26,959 bases of DNA from a virus, in the IMG/VR virus record IMGVR_UViG_3300047494_000279, positions 1-26,959 of that record; one strand, given 5' to 3'. The position numbers and the translations under genes are program-made. The notes beneath the pieces were generated by a model. It was not told the origin of the DNA and did not search any database. It was given only the letters and a program-made list of their open reading frames with translations. Within the stretch, counting starts at the first letter, position 1; each line of letters starts with the position of its first letter. Below are positions 14,970 through 22,085 of the stretch, piece by piece.

Positions 14970-15442
14970 TCGCCGCAGGCGTCACCAATGCGGGGGCGGT
15001 CGCGGACCGGCTCGCCGCCCTTGCTCCGGCGGCCGATGACGCGCTCGCCGCCGCCGCGGCCGATCTTACCGCCCGGCTGCGCGACCGGGTCGACGCCAAT
15101 CTGTCCGGCGGCGTGCTGAAGGCGCGGACCGGAACTCTGCGCGCGTCGCTGCGCGGCGCGGTCGATCGGGATGCGCGGATCGCCGGAATCGTCTCCGCCG
15201 CTGCGCCCTATGCGCGGTTCCAGGAATACGGCTTCACCGGAATCGAAAGCGTCCGGGCGACAACGCGCACCGTCACCCGGGCGTTCGGGCGCGCCATCGC
15301 GCCGGTCGCGGTTCCGGTGCGGGCCCATGAACGGCGGGTCGATTATCCCGCACATTCCTATCTGCGCAGCGCGCTGGCCGCGCTGTCGCCCGATATCGCC
15401 AGCGTCCTGCGCGGCGCCGTGGCGGAGGCTTTGGGATCATGA
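14966..15442 (+). CDS. Head-closure / HK97 gp10-like neck protein
   Basis: A 158-residue protein with the gp10-like pattern: an N-terminal helical stretch, VLKARTGTLRASLRG, then APYARFQEYG, and a late PAHSYLRSALAAL. This family occupies the neck of siphovirus-like particles. It starts four bases before the stop of the adaptor gene and ends in an ATGA overlap with the next gene, so the three are translationally coupled. Confidence 0.82.
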   Translation: MIAAGVTNAGAVADRLAALAPAADDALAAAAADLTARLRDRVDANLSGGVLKARTGTLRASLRGAVDRDARIAGIVSAAAPYARFQEYGFTGIESVRATTRTVTRAFGRAIAPVAVPVRAHERRVDYPAHSYLRSALAALSPDIASVLRGAVAEALGS

Positions 15443-15873
15443 GCCGCGAAGCGATCCAGGCGGCCCTGTTCGATCTGCTGACGGTCGGTGGCGCGGCTTT
15501 GCCGGCGATCCGGCTCGCCAGCCGGCGGCTGAAGCCGCCGCAGGAGGTCGGGGCTGGCAATTGCCCGGCCTTGTTCCAGATCTACAAGGGCGAAACCGTG
15601 GAGTGGACCGCGATGCAGCCGCGCAAGCGGGTCATGCATCTCGATCTCGTCCTCTACGCCCATTCGGGCGACAAGAGCTTCCCGCCCTCATCGCTGCTGG
15701 GCCCGCTGCTCGACGCGATCGAACAGGCGCTGTGCGCCGGCGATCCGGTGCGGGTGCAGACGCTGAACGGGCTGGCCCGCCGGGTGACGATCAACGGCAG
15801 GATCGAAACCGACGAAGGGCTGCTGGGCGAATACGCCTACGCGATCGTGCCGATCGATATCTTGACCCCATAG
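15439..15873 (+). CDS. Tail terminator / tail completion protein
   Basis: A 144-residue protein coupled to the previous gene by ATGA. The pattern (REAIQAALFDLL, RKRVMHLDLVLYAHSG, then a helix LLGPLLDAIEQAL and the final GEYAYAIVPIDI) is that of small tail-completion proteins between the neck and the tube gene. Such proteins cap the tube and join it to the head. The call rests on pattern and position rather than a named motif. Confidence 0.7.
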   Translation: MSREAIQAALFDLLTVGGAALPAIRLASRRLKPPQEVGAGNCPALFQIYKGETVEWTAMQPRKRVMHLDLVLYAHSGDKSFPPSSLLGPLLDAIEQALCAGDPVRVQTLNGLARRVTINGRIETDEGLLGEYAYAIVPIDILTP

Positions 15874-15885
15874 GAGACCCCGACG

Positions 15886-16620
15886 ATGACTCAATACGCC
15901 TTTGGCGTCGGCGCGCTGGTCGCGCTGCGCACCGATGTCGCCAATGCGCCGCCGGCCCAGTTCGGCACGCTGCAGGAGGTCCAGCTCGACCTCAGCTATG
16001 GCGTCAAGGAGCTGACCGGCCAGTTCCAGGCCCCGGCCGCGATCGCCCGCGGACCGCTCAAGATCACCGGCAAGGCCAAGGCGGCGCAGATCACCGCCGC
16101 CAATTTCAATACGATCTTCTTCGGCCAGGCCTTGTCCGCAGGCAATACCGTGACGCAGCTGAACGAGCCGGGAACGGTCCCCGCGGCGTCCGCCTATACG
16201 GTGCAGGTGGCAAACCACGCCGCCTTCGTCGCCGATCTCGGCGTCGCCTATGCGGCGACGGGGGCGCTGCTGACCCCCGTGGCCGGCGCGCCCACCGCCG
16301 GCCAGTATGCGGTGGCGTCGGGAGTCTACAGCTTCGCCGCCGGCGATGCGGGCGCCGCGCTGCTGTTCACCTATACCTATACGACGTCGACCGGCATGGG
16401 CGTCGCGCTGACCAACCAGCTGATGGGGTCGGCTCCGACCTTCAAGCTGATCCTGAGCGAGCAGTATCAGGGCAAGCTTCTGAACCTGGAGCTGAACGCG
16501 GTGATCGCGCCCAAGCTTTCGCTGGCGTTCAAGAACGAGGATTTCATGATCCCCGAATTCGACTTCCAGGCCGCGGCCGATTCCGCGGGCAACATCGGCA
16601 ATTTCTGGTTCAGCGAGTGA
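15886..16620 (+). CDS. Major tail (tube) protein
   Basis: A 244-residue beta-rich protein just after the terminator gene and just before the tail chaperone, the standard place for the tube protein. Typical features are the N-terminal FGVGALVALRTDVANAPPAQFG, the ITGKAKAAQITAANFNTIFFG strand-helix segment, and the end LSLAFKNEDFMIPEFDFQAAADSAGNIG. Residues 110-165 (AATGALLTPVAGAPTAGQYAV onward) look like an extra small beta insert. It polymerises on the tape measure to form the tail tube. Confidence 0.85.
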   Translation: MTQYAFGVGALVALRTDVANAPPAQFGTLQEVQLDLSYGVKELTGQFQAPAAIARGPLKITGKAKAAQITAANFNTIFFGQALSAGNTVTQLNEPGTVPAASAYTVQVANHAAFVADLGVAYAATGALLTPVAGAPTAGQYAVASGVYSFAAGDAGAALLFTYTYTTSTGMGVALTNQLMGSAPTFKLILSEQYQGKLLNLELNAVIAPKLSLAFKNEDFMIPEFDFQAAADSAGNIGNFWFSE

Positions 16621-16622
16621 CC

Positions 16623-16955
16623 ATGACACAATCGATCACGCTGGGCGGCCGCCTTTATCCGGTGGCGGCGCTCAAGTTCAAGGATTTGAAGCGCATCCTG
16701 CCGCTGTTCCTGCAACTCGGCATCGACAGCGAGGCCAAGATCGACGCCCAGGGCGAGATCATCGCCGCCGCGATCCGGACGGCCGACGGCGCCTTCACCC
16801 GCGCCGCCTTCGACGATCTGTCGCCGACCCTGCCAGAGCTTCAGGCCGCGATCTCGACCATCGCCGCTCTGTCTGGGCTGGAGCGGCGGGGAGACGAACG
16901 ACCGGGGGAAGCGCCGGCGGCGAGTCCATCGCTTGGGGCGACATATACGGGCTGA
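16623..16955 (+). CDS. Tail assembly chaperone, short (G-like) form
   Basis: A 110-residue protein beginning MTQSITLGGRLYPVAALKFK, a typical start for gpG-like chaperones, followed by a helical body (KRILPLFLQLG, ELQAAISTIAALSGLE). These proteins coat the tape measure during tail assembly. GTG at 16617, overlapping the tube-gene stop, is an alternative start. The last residues (EAPAASPSLGATYTG) look like a non-conserved tail, as expected for the zero-frame product when a longer frameshift product also exists. Confidence 0.8.
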   Translation: MTQSITLGGRLYPVAALKFKDLKRILPLFLQLGIDSEAKIDAQGEIIAAAIRTADGAFTRAAFDDLSPTLPELQAAISTIAALSGLERRGDERPGEAPAASPSLGATYTG

Positions 16956-17146
16956 TCGCGACGGCCTGCGGCTATCGCTGGGCCGATATCGACGAGATGA
17001 CGCTGCCACAATACCGGGACCTCGCCGCCTATTGGCGCAAATGCCCGCCCGCGCATCTGATCCTGCGCGCGCTGACCGCAACCGACGCGCCGGCGGCCGC
17101 CGGGGCCGATCTGGGCTCCCTGCTGGCCGCGCTCGGCAGGACATGA
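16623..17146 (+). CDS. Tail assembly chaperone, long (GT-like) form made by -1 frameshift
   Basis: The proposed product joins 16623-16907 to 16907-17146, 174 residues. Frame +2 from about 16919 to the TGA at 17144-17146 encodes ESIAWGDIYGLIATACGYRW, then DIDEMTLPQYRDLAAYWRKC and PPAHLILRAL, clearly protein-like, but it has no start codon upstream of that stretch. The zero-frame gene runs into it at CCG-GGG-GAA-GCG (16902-16913). Slipping back one base at the G run gives ERPG-GSAGGESIAWGD. Lambda makes gpGT by -1 slippage at a G/A-rich site in the same gene position. The T part binds the tape measure and tube. The exact slip codon is inference; GGG-GAA is not a perfect heptamer. Confidence 0.75.
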
Positions 17147-17155
17147 GGAGACGTC

Positions 17156-18322
17156 ATGCCGAACGATCTGATCGAGATCGGGTTCCAGGTCGATAACGAC
17201 GATCTGAAATCCGGCCTGACCCTGGCGTCGCAAAACGTCGCCGAGACCTGCGGGGCGATCGACGCGCAGCTCGCCTCGATCTCCGCGGCGGCCTCGGGCG
17301 CCGCGCAGGCGCTGCAGAGCTTCGCCGAACGGCCGCAGAGCGCCAAGGCCATCGAGGACAGCTTCGCCGAGCAATCGGCGCAGATCGACATCCTGAAAAC
17401 GCTCTACCGCATCTCCGCCGACGATGCGATCGCCGAGCAGATGCGGATCGAGGATGCGCGCTACGCCAGCCTGCGCCGGCAGCTCGAGGCCCAGGCTGAG
17501 GAAGCGGCGGATGAGGACGATGTTCGCCAAAGGCTTCAGGACAAGGCCGACGCCGAGGAATTGAAGCACGACGCCAAGATGCGCGCCCTGCAGAAGGAGG
17601 CGGTGAAGGAATCCGAGGCGTCGTGGAATGCGATCGTCGCGCCGATCAGCGGGGCGTTCCAATCGTCGCTCGACGGCATGATCCGCGGCCAGGAGACCTT
17701 CAAGCAGGCGCTCGCCAATATGGGGCAGTCGATCGTCGTTCAGTTCGCCAATCTGGCGGTCAAGCGGGCGACCGACTGGATCGTCTCGGAACTGACCATG
17801 ACCGACGCGACCGAGGCCGGGGTCGCGGCGCGCGGCGCTGCGGAGGCGCAGGGACAGGGAACCTCGCTGGCGCTGCATTTCGACACCGCCATCAAGAAGA
17901 TCGGCTCGGCCGCGGCGGAGACCTATGCCGGGGTCTTCGCCTGGGCGTCGCCCGAACTCGGCCCTTTCGCCGCCATCCCAGCCACCGCCGCCGCGGCGTT
18001 GGTGGTGGCGAAGGAGGCGCTGATCCCCTCGGCGGCGGGCGGATGGGACATTCCGGCCGGGCTCAACCCGGTGACGCAGCTTCATGCCCGCGAGATGGTC
18101 CTGCCGGCGCAATACGCCGACGTCATCCGCGGCCTTGGCCAGGCCGGCGCGCAGCTGGGCGGCGGCAAGCAGGGCGGCGGCCAGCAGGGGGGCGGCGATG
18201 TGCATCTGCATGTCCACGCCGTGGATTCGCAAAGCGTCGCGCGGCTGTTCGCCGACAACAAGGGCGCGATCGCCAAGGCGCTGCGCGCCGCCTGGCGCGG
18301 CTTCGATCCGGCGCTGTCATGA
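17156..18322 (+). CDS. Tail tape measure protein (short)
   Basis: A 388-residue protein after the chaperone, with GAGGAG before the ATG. The N-terminal 60 residues resemble tape-measure starts (NDLIEIGFQVDNDDLKSGL). Residues 60-165 are charged coiled coil (AEQMRIEDARYASLRRQLEA, then DKADAEELKHDAKMRALQKE). The central helices (SLDGMIRGQETFKQALANMG) and a hydrophobic Ala-rich stretch (about 250-285) follow. The end has a Gln/Gly linker (GGGKQGGGQQGGGD) and a short helical tail. At roughly 0.15 nm per residue the tail would be near 58 nm, rather short. It overlaps the next gene by ATGA. Confidence 0.82.
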   Translation: MPNDLIEIGFQVDNDDLKSGLTLASQNVAETCGAIDAQLASISAAASGAAQALQSFAERPQSAKAIEDSFAEQSAQIDILKTLYRISADDAIAEQMRIEDARYASLRRQLEAQAEEAADEDDVRQRLQDKADAEELKHDAKMRALQKEAVKESEASWNAIVAPISGAFQSSLDGMIRGQETFKQALANMGQSIVVQFANLAVKRATDWIVSELTMTDATEAGVAARGAAEAQGQGTSLALHFDTAIKKIGSAAAETYAGVFAWASPELGPFAAIPATAAAALVVAKEALIPSAAGGWDIPAGLNPVTQLHAREMVLPAQYADVIRGLGQAGAQLGGGKQGGGQQGGGDVHLHVHAVDSQSVARLFADNKGAIAKALRAAWRGFDPALS

Positions 18323-18921
18323 GCAACGCGATCTTTCCATCGCTCGCCGGGCTGGAATACCCGGTGACGCGCACGTCGGTCGCCGGCAAGACGCTGATCC
18401 AGACGTCGGTCTCGGGCCTGGAAAACCGGGTCGCGCTGTGGTCGGTGCCGCGTTGGCGATGGACGCTGTCGTTCAATTTCCTGCGCGATGACGCCAACGA
18501 CGAATTCCGCACCCTGCTCGCCTTCTTCCTGGCGCGGCAGGGGTCGTACGATTCCTTCCTGTTCGACGACCCCGATGACAACGCGGTTGCGGGGCAGGCG
18601 CTTGGGGTGGGCGACGGCGCGACGACGGCGTTCCAGCTCGTTCGCAGCCTCGGCGGCTACGCCGAACCGGTGCTGGCGCCCCATGCGGTGACCGCGGTCA
18701 GCGTCGGCGGCGCGTCGGTCGGCTCGGCCTTTGCGGTCAATCCGAACGGCGGCGTCCTGACGCTCGCCGCCGCCCCCGCCGCCGGGGCCATCGTTGCGGC
18801 GGATTTCACCTATTACTGGCCGGTGCGCTTCATGACCGATGAGGTCGATTTCGCCAAATTCATGAACCGCCTGTGGGAACAGAAAAAGCTGGACTTCATC
18901 AGCCTGAAAAATTGGCCGTAG
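18319..18921 (+). CDS. DUF2460 distal-tail-type protein
   Basis: A 200-residue protein with the DUF2460 pattern: FPSLAGLEYPVTRT, SGLENRVALWSVPRWRWTLSFNFLRDD, FFLARQGSYDSFLFDDPDDN, and the C-terminal VRFMTDEVDFAKFMNRLWEQ. DUF2460 proteins are distal tail proteins of alphaproteobacterial prophages and GTAs and form the ring between tube and hub. The ATG overlaps the tape measure stop. The gene is followed at once by hairpin repeat copy 3. Confidence 0.88.
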   Translation: MSNAIFPSLAGLEYPVTRTSVAGKTLIQTSVSGLENRVALWSVPRWRWTLSFNFLRDDANDEFRTLLAFFLARQGSYDSFLFDDPDDNAVAGQALGVGDGATTAFQLVRSLGGYAEPVLAPHAVTAVSVGGASVGSAFAVNPNGGVLTLAAAPAAGAIVAADFTYYWPVRFMTDEVDFAKFMNRLWEQKKLDFISLKNWP

Positions 18922-18930
18922 TATATGAAT

Positions 18931-19021
18931 TTCGCCCCAGATACACAGATGGAAAACAGATTTTAAATCAATGCATTATTTTTTCTGTAATCTGGCTTCC
19001 ATCTGCGAAATCTGTGGATAA
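18931..19021. repeat. AT-rich hairpin repeat, copy 3 (DnaA box at right end)
   Basis: The left arm (18931 onward, CCCCAGATACACAGATGGAA) is matched by the inverted right arm ending TCTGCGAAATCTGTGGATAA; the two arms share CAGAT-spaced blocks including CAGATGGAA. The right end is a perfect DnaA box, TTATCCACA, on the minus strand (19013-19021). The unit fills the gap between the DUF2460 and DUF2163 genes and ends six bases before the DUF2163 ATG, which has no recognisable ribosome binding site. Confidence 0.8.
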
Positions 19022-19027
19022 ACACTC

Positions 19028-20539
19028 ATGAAAACCGCCTCCGCTTTTGTACGAAATCTGCTCGGCTCATCCCAATTTCGGATGGCCGATTGCTATACGT
19101 TCACACTGCAGGACGGGACCCAGCTGCGGTACACGTCGGCGGATCGGGATGTCGCGGTGCAGGAGGATTGGTTGGTCGTCTCGGCCGACAATTTCTTGCG
19201 CGCGGACAGCGCCCCCGGCGCGGTGGGCGATGGCTGGATCGACGTCCATGGCGGCGTCTGGCGCATCGCGTCTGACCGGTTGCAATCGACCGCCGACGGC
19301 ATCGACGGCGACACCTGGAAACGCGATTTCCTGCTGCGGCCGAGCACGGAAAACCAGCGCGATCAGCGCATCGTGGCGACGCTGGGCGGGGGGAACAATT
19401 ATTACTGGCCGAACTACGCCGCGTTCTGGACCGTCCACCGCTACAATCCGGTTGCGGGCGGCGGCGCGGCCTACGCGATCCTGTTCTATCCCGGCGATGC
19501 GATCGTGCAGGCCTTCGCGATCTCGGGTGCGACCGGCGCGCAGATCGGCCCGACCGTCACGCTGTCCGCCCCCTTCGATCCCACCCATGCCTATTCGCTG
19601 GACAGCCGCGTCACCGGGGCAAGCCCGACCGCGATCCAGGCGACCGTGACCGATACGACCGCCGGCGCGGTCGTCGCCGAACTCACGGTCAACGATTCTT
19701 CGGTCGGATTGCAGGGCGCCGGGCAATACGGCCTGACCGCCAACTCGCCCGGCAGCCACAGCGTCCAGACGCTGTACGGCGCGATCGCCACCTATCGCCC
19801 CGGACCGCCGACGGTGTTTTCATCGGCGGGACCGTATTTCGAGCGGTCGAAGGTGAAGTTTCAGCTGGGGGTCCAGGTCGACGAGCTCGACCTGGTGGTC
19901 ACCGCGAAGCCGACCGACCTGCTCGACGGCGCGCCCTGGTTTTCGGCCCTGCGCGCCGGAATCCTGGACGGGGCGGAGCTGCAACTCGACCGCGCCTTCC
20001 TGCCTGCCTTCGGCTCCGATCCGGGCGATGGTTCGGCGGGGCTGGTGACGCTGTTCGCCGGCCGGGTGGCGGAGGTCGATGTCGGGCGCAGCCAGGCGAC
20101 GATCAAGGTCAACACACATCTGGAGCTGCTAAGCCTGCAATGGCCCTGGCGCCTGTTTCAACCCGGCTGCGCGCGGACGCTGTACGACGCCGGATGCGGC
20201 GTGAACAAGGCGGATCATGCGGTTTCCGCAATCGTCGGGTCGGGTTCGACCACGCGCGACATCGTCACAAATCTGGCGCAAGGCGCCGGCTGGGCCTCGC
20301 TCGGCATGATGGTCTTCACATCGGGCGCGCTGGCCGGGAAGACCTATGGCGTCCGCCTTGACGACGGCGCCGGCAATTTGCAGCCAAGCGTCCCCGTCCC
20401 GATCCCGCCCGCACCCGGCGACGCGGTCACGATCTATCCCGGCTGCGACCGCCAGCAGGCCACCTGCAAGAACAAATTCGCCAATCTGCAACGATTCGAA
20501 GGCTTTCCCTACGTCCCGGTTCCGGAAACCGCGGTGTGA
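19028..20539 (+). CDS. DUF2163 tail hub protein with inserted lectin-like domain
   Basis: A 503-residue protein. Residues 1-47 have the DUF2163 start (DCYTFTLQDGTQLRYTSADRDV). The family resumes at about 264 with FERSKVKFQLGVQVDELDLVV and continues to the Cys-rich C-terminal BR0599-like domain: CARTLYDAGCGV, GKTYGVRLDD, YPGCDRQQATCKNKFANLQ, FEGFPYVP. Between these, residues about 48-263 are foreign to the family and read as a LamG/concanavalin-like beta sandwich (NFLRADSAPGAVGDGWIDVH, then a WKRDFLLRP strand and NNYYWPNYAAFW). The insert may bind cell-surface glycan. Family members form the baseplate hub with DUF2460 and NlpC partners. The ATG follows a hairpin repeat and has no clear Shine-Dalgarno. 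Confidence 0.85.
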   Translation: MKTASAFVRNLLGSSQFRMADCYTFTLQDGTQLRYTSADRDVAVQEDWLVVSADNFLRADSAPGAVGDGWIDVHGGVWRIASDRLQSTADGIDGDTWKRDFLLRPSTENQRDQRIVATLGGGNNYYWPNYAAFWTVHRYNPVAGGGAAYAILFYPGDAIVQAFAISGATGAQIGPTVTLSAPFDPTHAYSLDSRVTGASPTAIQATVTDTTAGAVVAELTVNDSSVGLQGAGQYGLTANSPGSHSVQTLYGAIATYRPGPPTVFSSAGPYFERSKVKFQLGVQVDELDLVVTAKPTDLLDGAPWFSALRAGILDGAELQLDRAFLPAFGSDPGDGSAGLVTLFAGRVAEVDVGRSQATIKVNTHLELLSLQWPWRLFQPGCARTLYDAGCGVNKADHAVSAIVGSGSTTRDIVTNLAQGAGWASLGMMVFTSGALAGKTYGVRLDDGAGNLQPSVPVPIPPAPGDAVTIYPGCDRQQATCKNKFANLQRFEGFPYVPVPETAV

Positions 20540-20834
20540 AGGCGGCGATCGCACCTGAAGATTTATGCGCGGGAGTTGGATGGTCTCAGATGTGCGCGCT
20601 GACGGCCCCTAGGTCCACCGGGTAGATCGAACGCAGAGGACGCTGAGCTTTACGGAGTGCCCCAGAGATCAGGTTTTCCTCAGCGCGGTCGACGCTTAAA
20701 TGGGAATATCGGCCGGTTTGGCGGACAACTTTATGCGCCTATGCCAATTGCGAATGCCATCGCCCTGGCGGTTGGATAGCAGTGTCTTCCTAATTTGTGC
20801 TAGAATGCTTCATGGCTATAAACTGGGTGGAGCT
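20540..20834. other. Intergenic region with a degenerate hairpin and the cassette promoter
   Basis: These 295 bases hold no convincing gene. At 20629-20690 the phrase GAACGCAGAGGACGCTGAG is followed by the inverted CTCAGCG (20679-20685), a partial hairpin whose CGCAGAGGACGC core resembles another kind of intergenic repeat. Base composition falls towards AT after 20700. The extended -10 promoter at 20798-20806 is the only clear signal. Confidence 0.5.
20798..20806 (+). promoter_or_regulatory. Extended -10 promoter of the small-protein cassette
   Basis: TGCTAGAAT is an extended -10 (TGn plus TAGAAT, five of six matches to TATAAT). No good -35 is seen, as is usual for this class. A start near 20813 gives a leader of about 22 bases before the GTG at 20835. 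The cassette ends at an intrinsic terminator at 21351-21373. Confidence 0.5.
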
Positions 20835-21032
20835 GTGAACGAGCCAACGCAAAGAGAGCTTCAGCTTTTTCAATTGATTCTGACCGTTGTTCAGATCACT
20901 CTTGATCTGAGAGGGGCCATTATCGCGTTGGGGCCTCTTCCAGAGGACGCGTTAAACGCCATCAACGATTCCCGCGAAAAAATAGAAGAGGTTATTGAAA
21001 GAATCAAAGGATGGAATGAAGCTGATGGTTGA
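20835..21032 (+). CDS. Small helical protein of unknown function
   Basis: A 65-residue protein read from GTG 20835 (VNEPTQRELQLFQLILTVVQ...), with GGTGGAG just upstream. An ATG at 20805 in frame overlaps the -10 box and is less likely. The protein is two or three helices: a hydrophobic one (LFQLILTVVQITLDLRGAII) and a charged one (DSREKIEEVIERIKGW). I do not recognise it. It overlaps the next gene, which encodes an XhlA-like membrane protein, and shares its promoter and terminator. A lysis accessory role is possible. Codon use is more AT-rich than in the phage core. Confidence 0.6.
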   Translation: MNEPTQRELQLFQLILTVVQITLDLRGAIIALGPLPEDALNAINDSREKIEEVIERIKGWNEADG

Positions 21033-21324
21033 TCCAGTCGATATCAGAACGAGACAAGCCATCGAACAGGCGAAGCAGGCGTCGGAACGGCCTCCATCAC
21101 GTCTTGCCGGGGGCGGCGGCGGTGACCATACTGGGGGTATGGACATCGTACGTCGCGTTGAAAAACTTGAAGATGCCGTGGTCGCCATTCGAATTGATCT
21201 GGCGGAGATCAAGGGCAAGCTGAGCCACATGCCCACGACGTGGAGCCTGGTTGTGATCGTCATCGGAATTGTGTTCACGGTCATGGGCGGCACGCTCGGC
21301 ATTGTGCGGCTGCTTCGTCCATGA
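21016..21324 (+). CDS. XhlA-like coiled-coil protein with C-terminal membrane segment
   Basis: A 102-residue protein from ATG 21016 (AAGGA upstream; ATG 21025 is an alternative), overlapping the previous gene by 17 bases. It has a Gly-rich linker (LAGGGGGDHTGG), a short coiled coil (MDIVRRVEKLEDAVVAIRID, then LAEIKGKL), and one transmembrane helix at the C-terminus (WSLVVIVIGIVFTVMGGTLG). This plan, coiled coil then membrane anchor, is that of XhlA-type phage haemolysin/holin accessory proteins. It lies between the tail hub and NlpC genes, away from the holin and endolysin at the right end, so a separate moron role is also possible. An intrinsic terminator follows 26 bases after the stop codon. 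Confidence 0.65.
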   Translation: MKLMVDPVDIRTRQAIEQAKQASERPPSRLAGGGGGDHTGGMDIVRRVEKLEDAVVAIRIDLAEIKGKLSHMPTTWSLVVIVIGIVFTVMGGTLGIVRLLRP

Positions 21325-21350
21325 TCGGCCAAATTCGTTCGTAATCGCCC

Positions 21351-21373
21351 AACCCCGCTTCGGCGGGGTTTTT
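21351..21373 (+). terminator. Intrinsic terminator of the small-protein cassette
   Basis: AACCCCGC-TTCG-GCGGGGTTTTT: a six-base GC stem (extended by A-T pairs), a stable TTCG loop and a five-T run. It closes the cassette that starts at the promoter near 20800 and stands 22 bases before the NlpC gene, so that gene may depend on read-through or on its own promoter. Confidence 0.88.
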
Positions 21374-21394
21374 GTTGTCCGGACGGAGGGGCTG

Positions 21395-21829
21395 ATGGAG
21401 GAGCGGGTTCAGCGCGCCGCCGTGATCGCCGAGGCGCGGCGGTGGCTGGGGACGCCGTATCATCATGCAGCGCGGGTGCGCGGCGCGGGGGCGGATTGCG
21501 CGACCTTCCCGGCGGAGGTCTACGCCGCTGCGGGCATGATCGCGCCGATCATGATTCCGCATTACCCGCCGGATTGGCACCTGCACCGGTCGGTCGAACG
21601 CTACCGCGATCATGTGCTGGCCGATGCGCGCGAGGTTGCGGGACCCACGGGCGCGGGCGATTTCGTGCTCTATCGCTGGGGCCGGGCGTTCGCGCATGGC
21701 GCGATCGTGGTCGACTGGCCGGTCATCATCCACGCGATGATCAATGTCGGAATCATCCTCGACCGCGGCGACGACGGCCGCCTGAAGGGCCGGGAACGCA
21801 CGTTCTTCACGTTGTGGCGGGAAAAATAG
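21395..21829 (+). CDS. NlpC/P60-family tail peptidoglycan hydrolase
   Basis: A 144-residue protein starting at ATG 21395 behind GGAGGG. It has the NlpC/P60 core: RRWLGTPYHH, the catalytic cysteine in GADCATF (Cys35) and the histidine in AFAHGAIVV (His101). This GTA/prophage type lies between DUF2163 and the tail-tip gene and is thought to cut cell wall peptide during DNA entry. The usual GxDCSG/GVDC motif reads GADCAT here, a tolerable variation. It is short, a single catalytic domain, normal for the tail-bound form. Two hairpin repeats follow its stop codon directly. Confidence 0.87.
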   Translation: MEERVQRAAVIAEARRWLGTPYHHAARVRGAGADCATFPAEVYAAAGMIAPIMIPHYPPDWHLHRSVERYRDHVLADAREVAGPTGAGDFVLYRWGRAFAHGAIVVDWPVIIHAMINVGIILDRGDDGRLKGRERTFFTLWREK

Positions 21830-21915
21830 TTAGCCACAGATTGCACAGATTACAAGGCGGATTGAAGACAATAAAAATCATATTATCTGGGATAATTTGT
21901 GTAATCTGTGGTTAA
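21830..21915. repeat. AT-rich hairpin repeat, copy 4
   Basis: The left end TTAGCCACAGATTGCACAGATTACA and the right end TTGTGTAATCTGTGGTTAA are inverted copies, and the outer nonamers TTAGCCACA and TTAACCACA each differ from the DnaA box TTATCCACA by one base, at the same position. The unit begins immediately after the NlpC stop codon. Confidence 0.8.
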
Positions 21916-21977
21916 ATTCTAAAAAACGCTCAACCGTGATGGCATGTTAGTTCTTCGCGCTTTGGCAGGAAGAATAT

Positions 21978-22064
21978 TTATCCACAGATTACGCAGATTA
22001 TAAGGCAGATTTAAGAAAAAGAATTATTCTTCATCTGCGTAAATCTGCGTAAATCTGCAAATAA
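21978..22064. repeat. AT-rich hairpin repeat, copy 5 (perfect DnaA box)
   Basis: The left arm starts with a perfect DnaA box TTATCCACA (21978-21986) and continues GATTACGCAGATTA; the right arm is CATCTGCGTAAATCTGC repeated and ends TGCAAATAA. The centre, GAAAAAGAATTATTCTTC, is itself a hairpin. It precedes the tail-tip gene, which has AGAAGG beyond the repeat. Between copies 4 and 5 lie 62 bases without features. Confidence 0.8.
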
Positions 22065-22085
22065 ATTCAAAAAGAAGGCGCTGAC

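Noticed and set aside
15171-16620. Long open frame running over the neck, terminator and tube genes
   Set aside because: Only its last part (from 16623) is a gene; the earlier part is an Arg/Gly/Asp-rich shadow of three well-patterned genes in other frames.
20700-20834. N-terminal extension of the 20835 small protein from ATG 20700
   Set aside because: The added residues look unlike the rest, and the segment contains the likely promoter.
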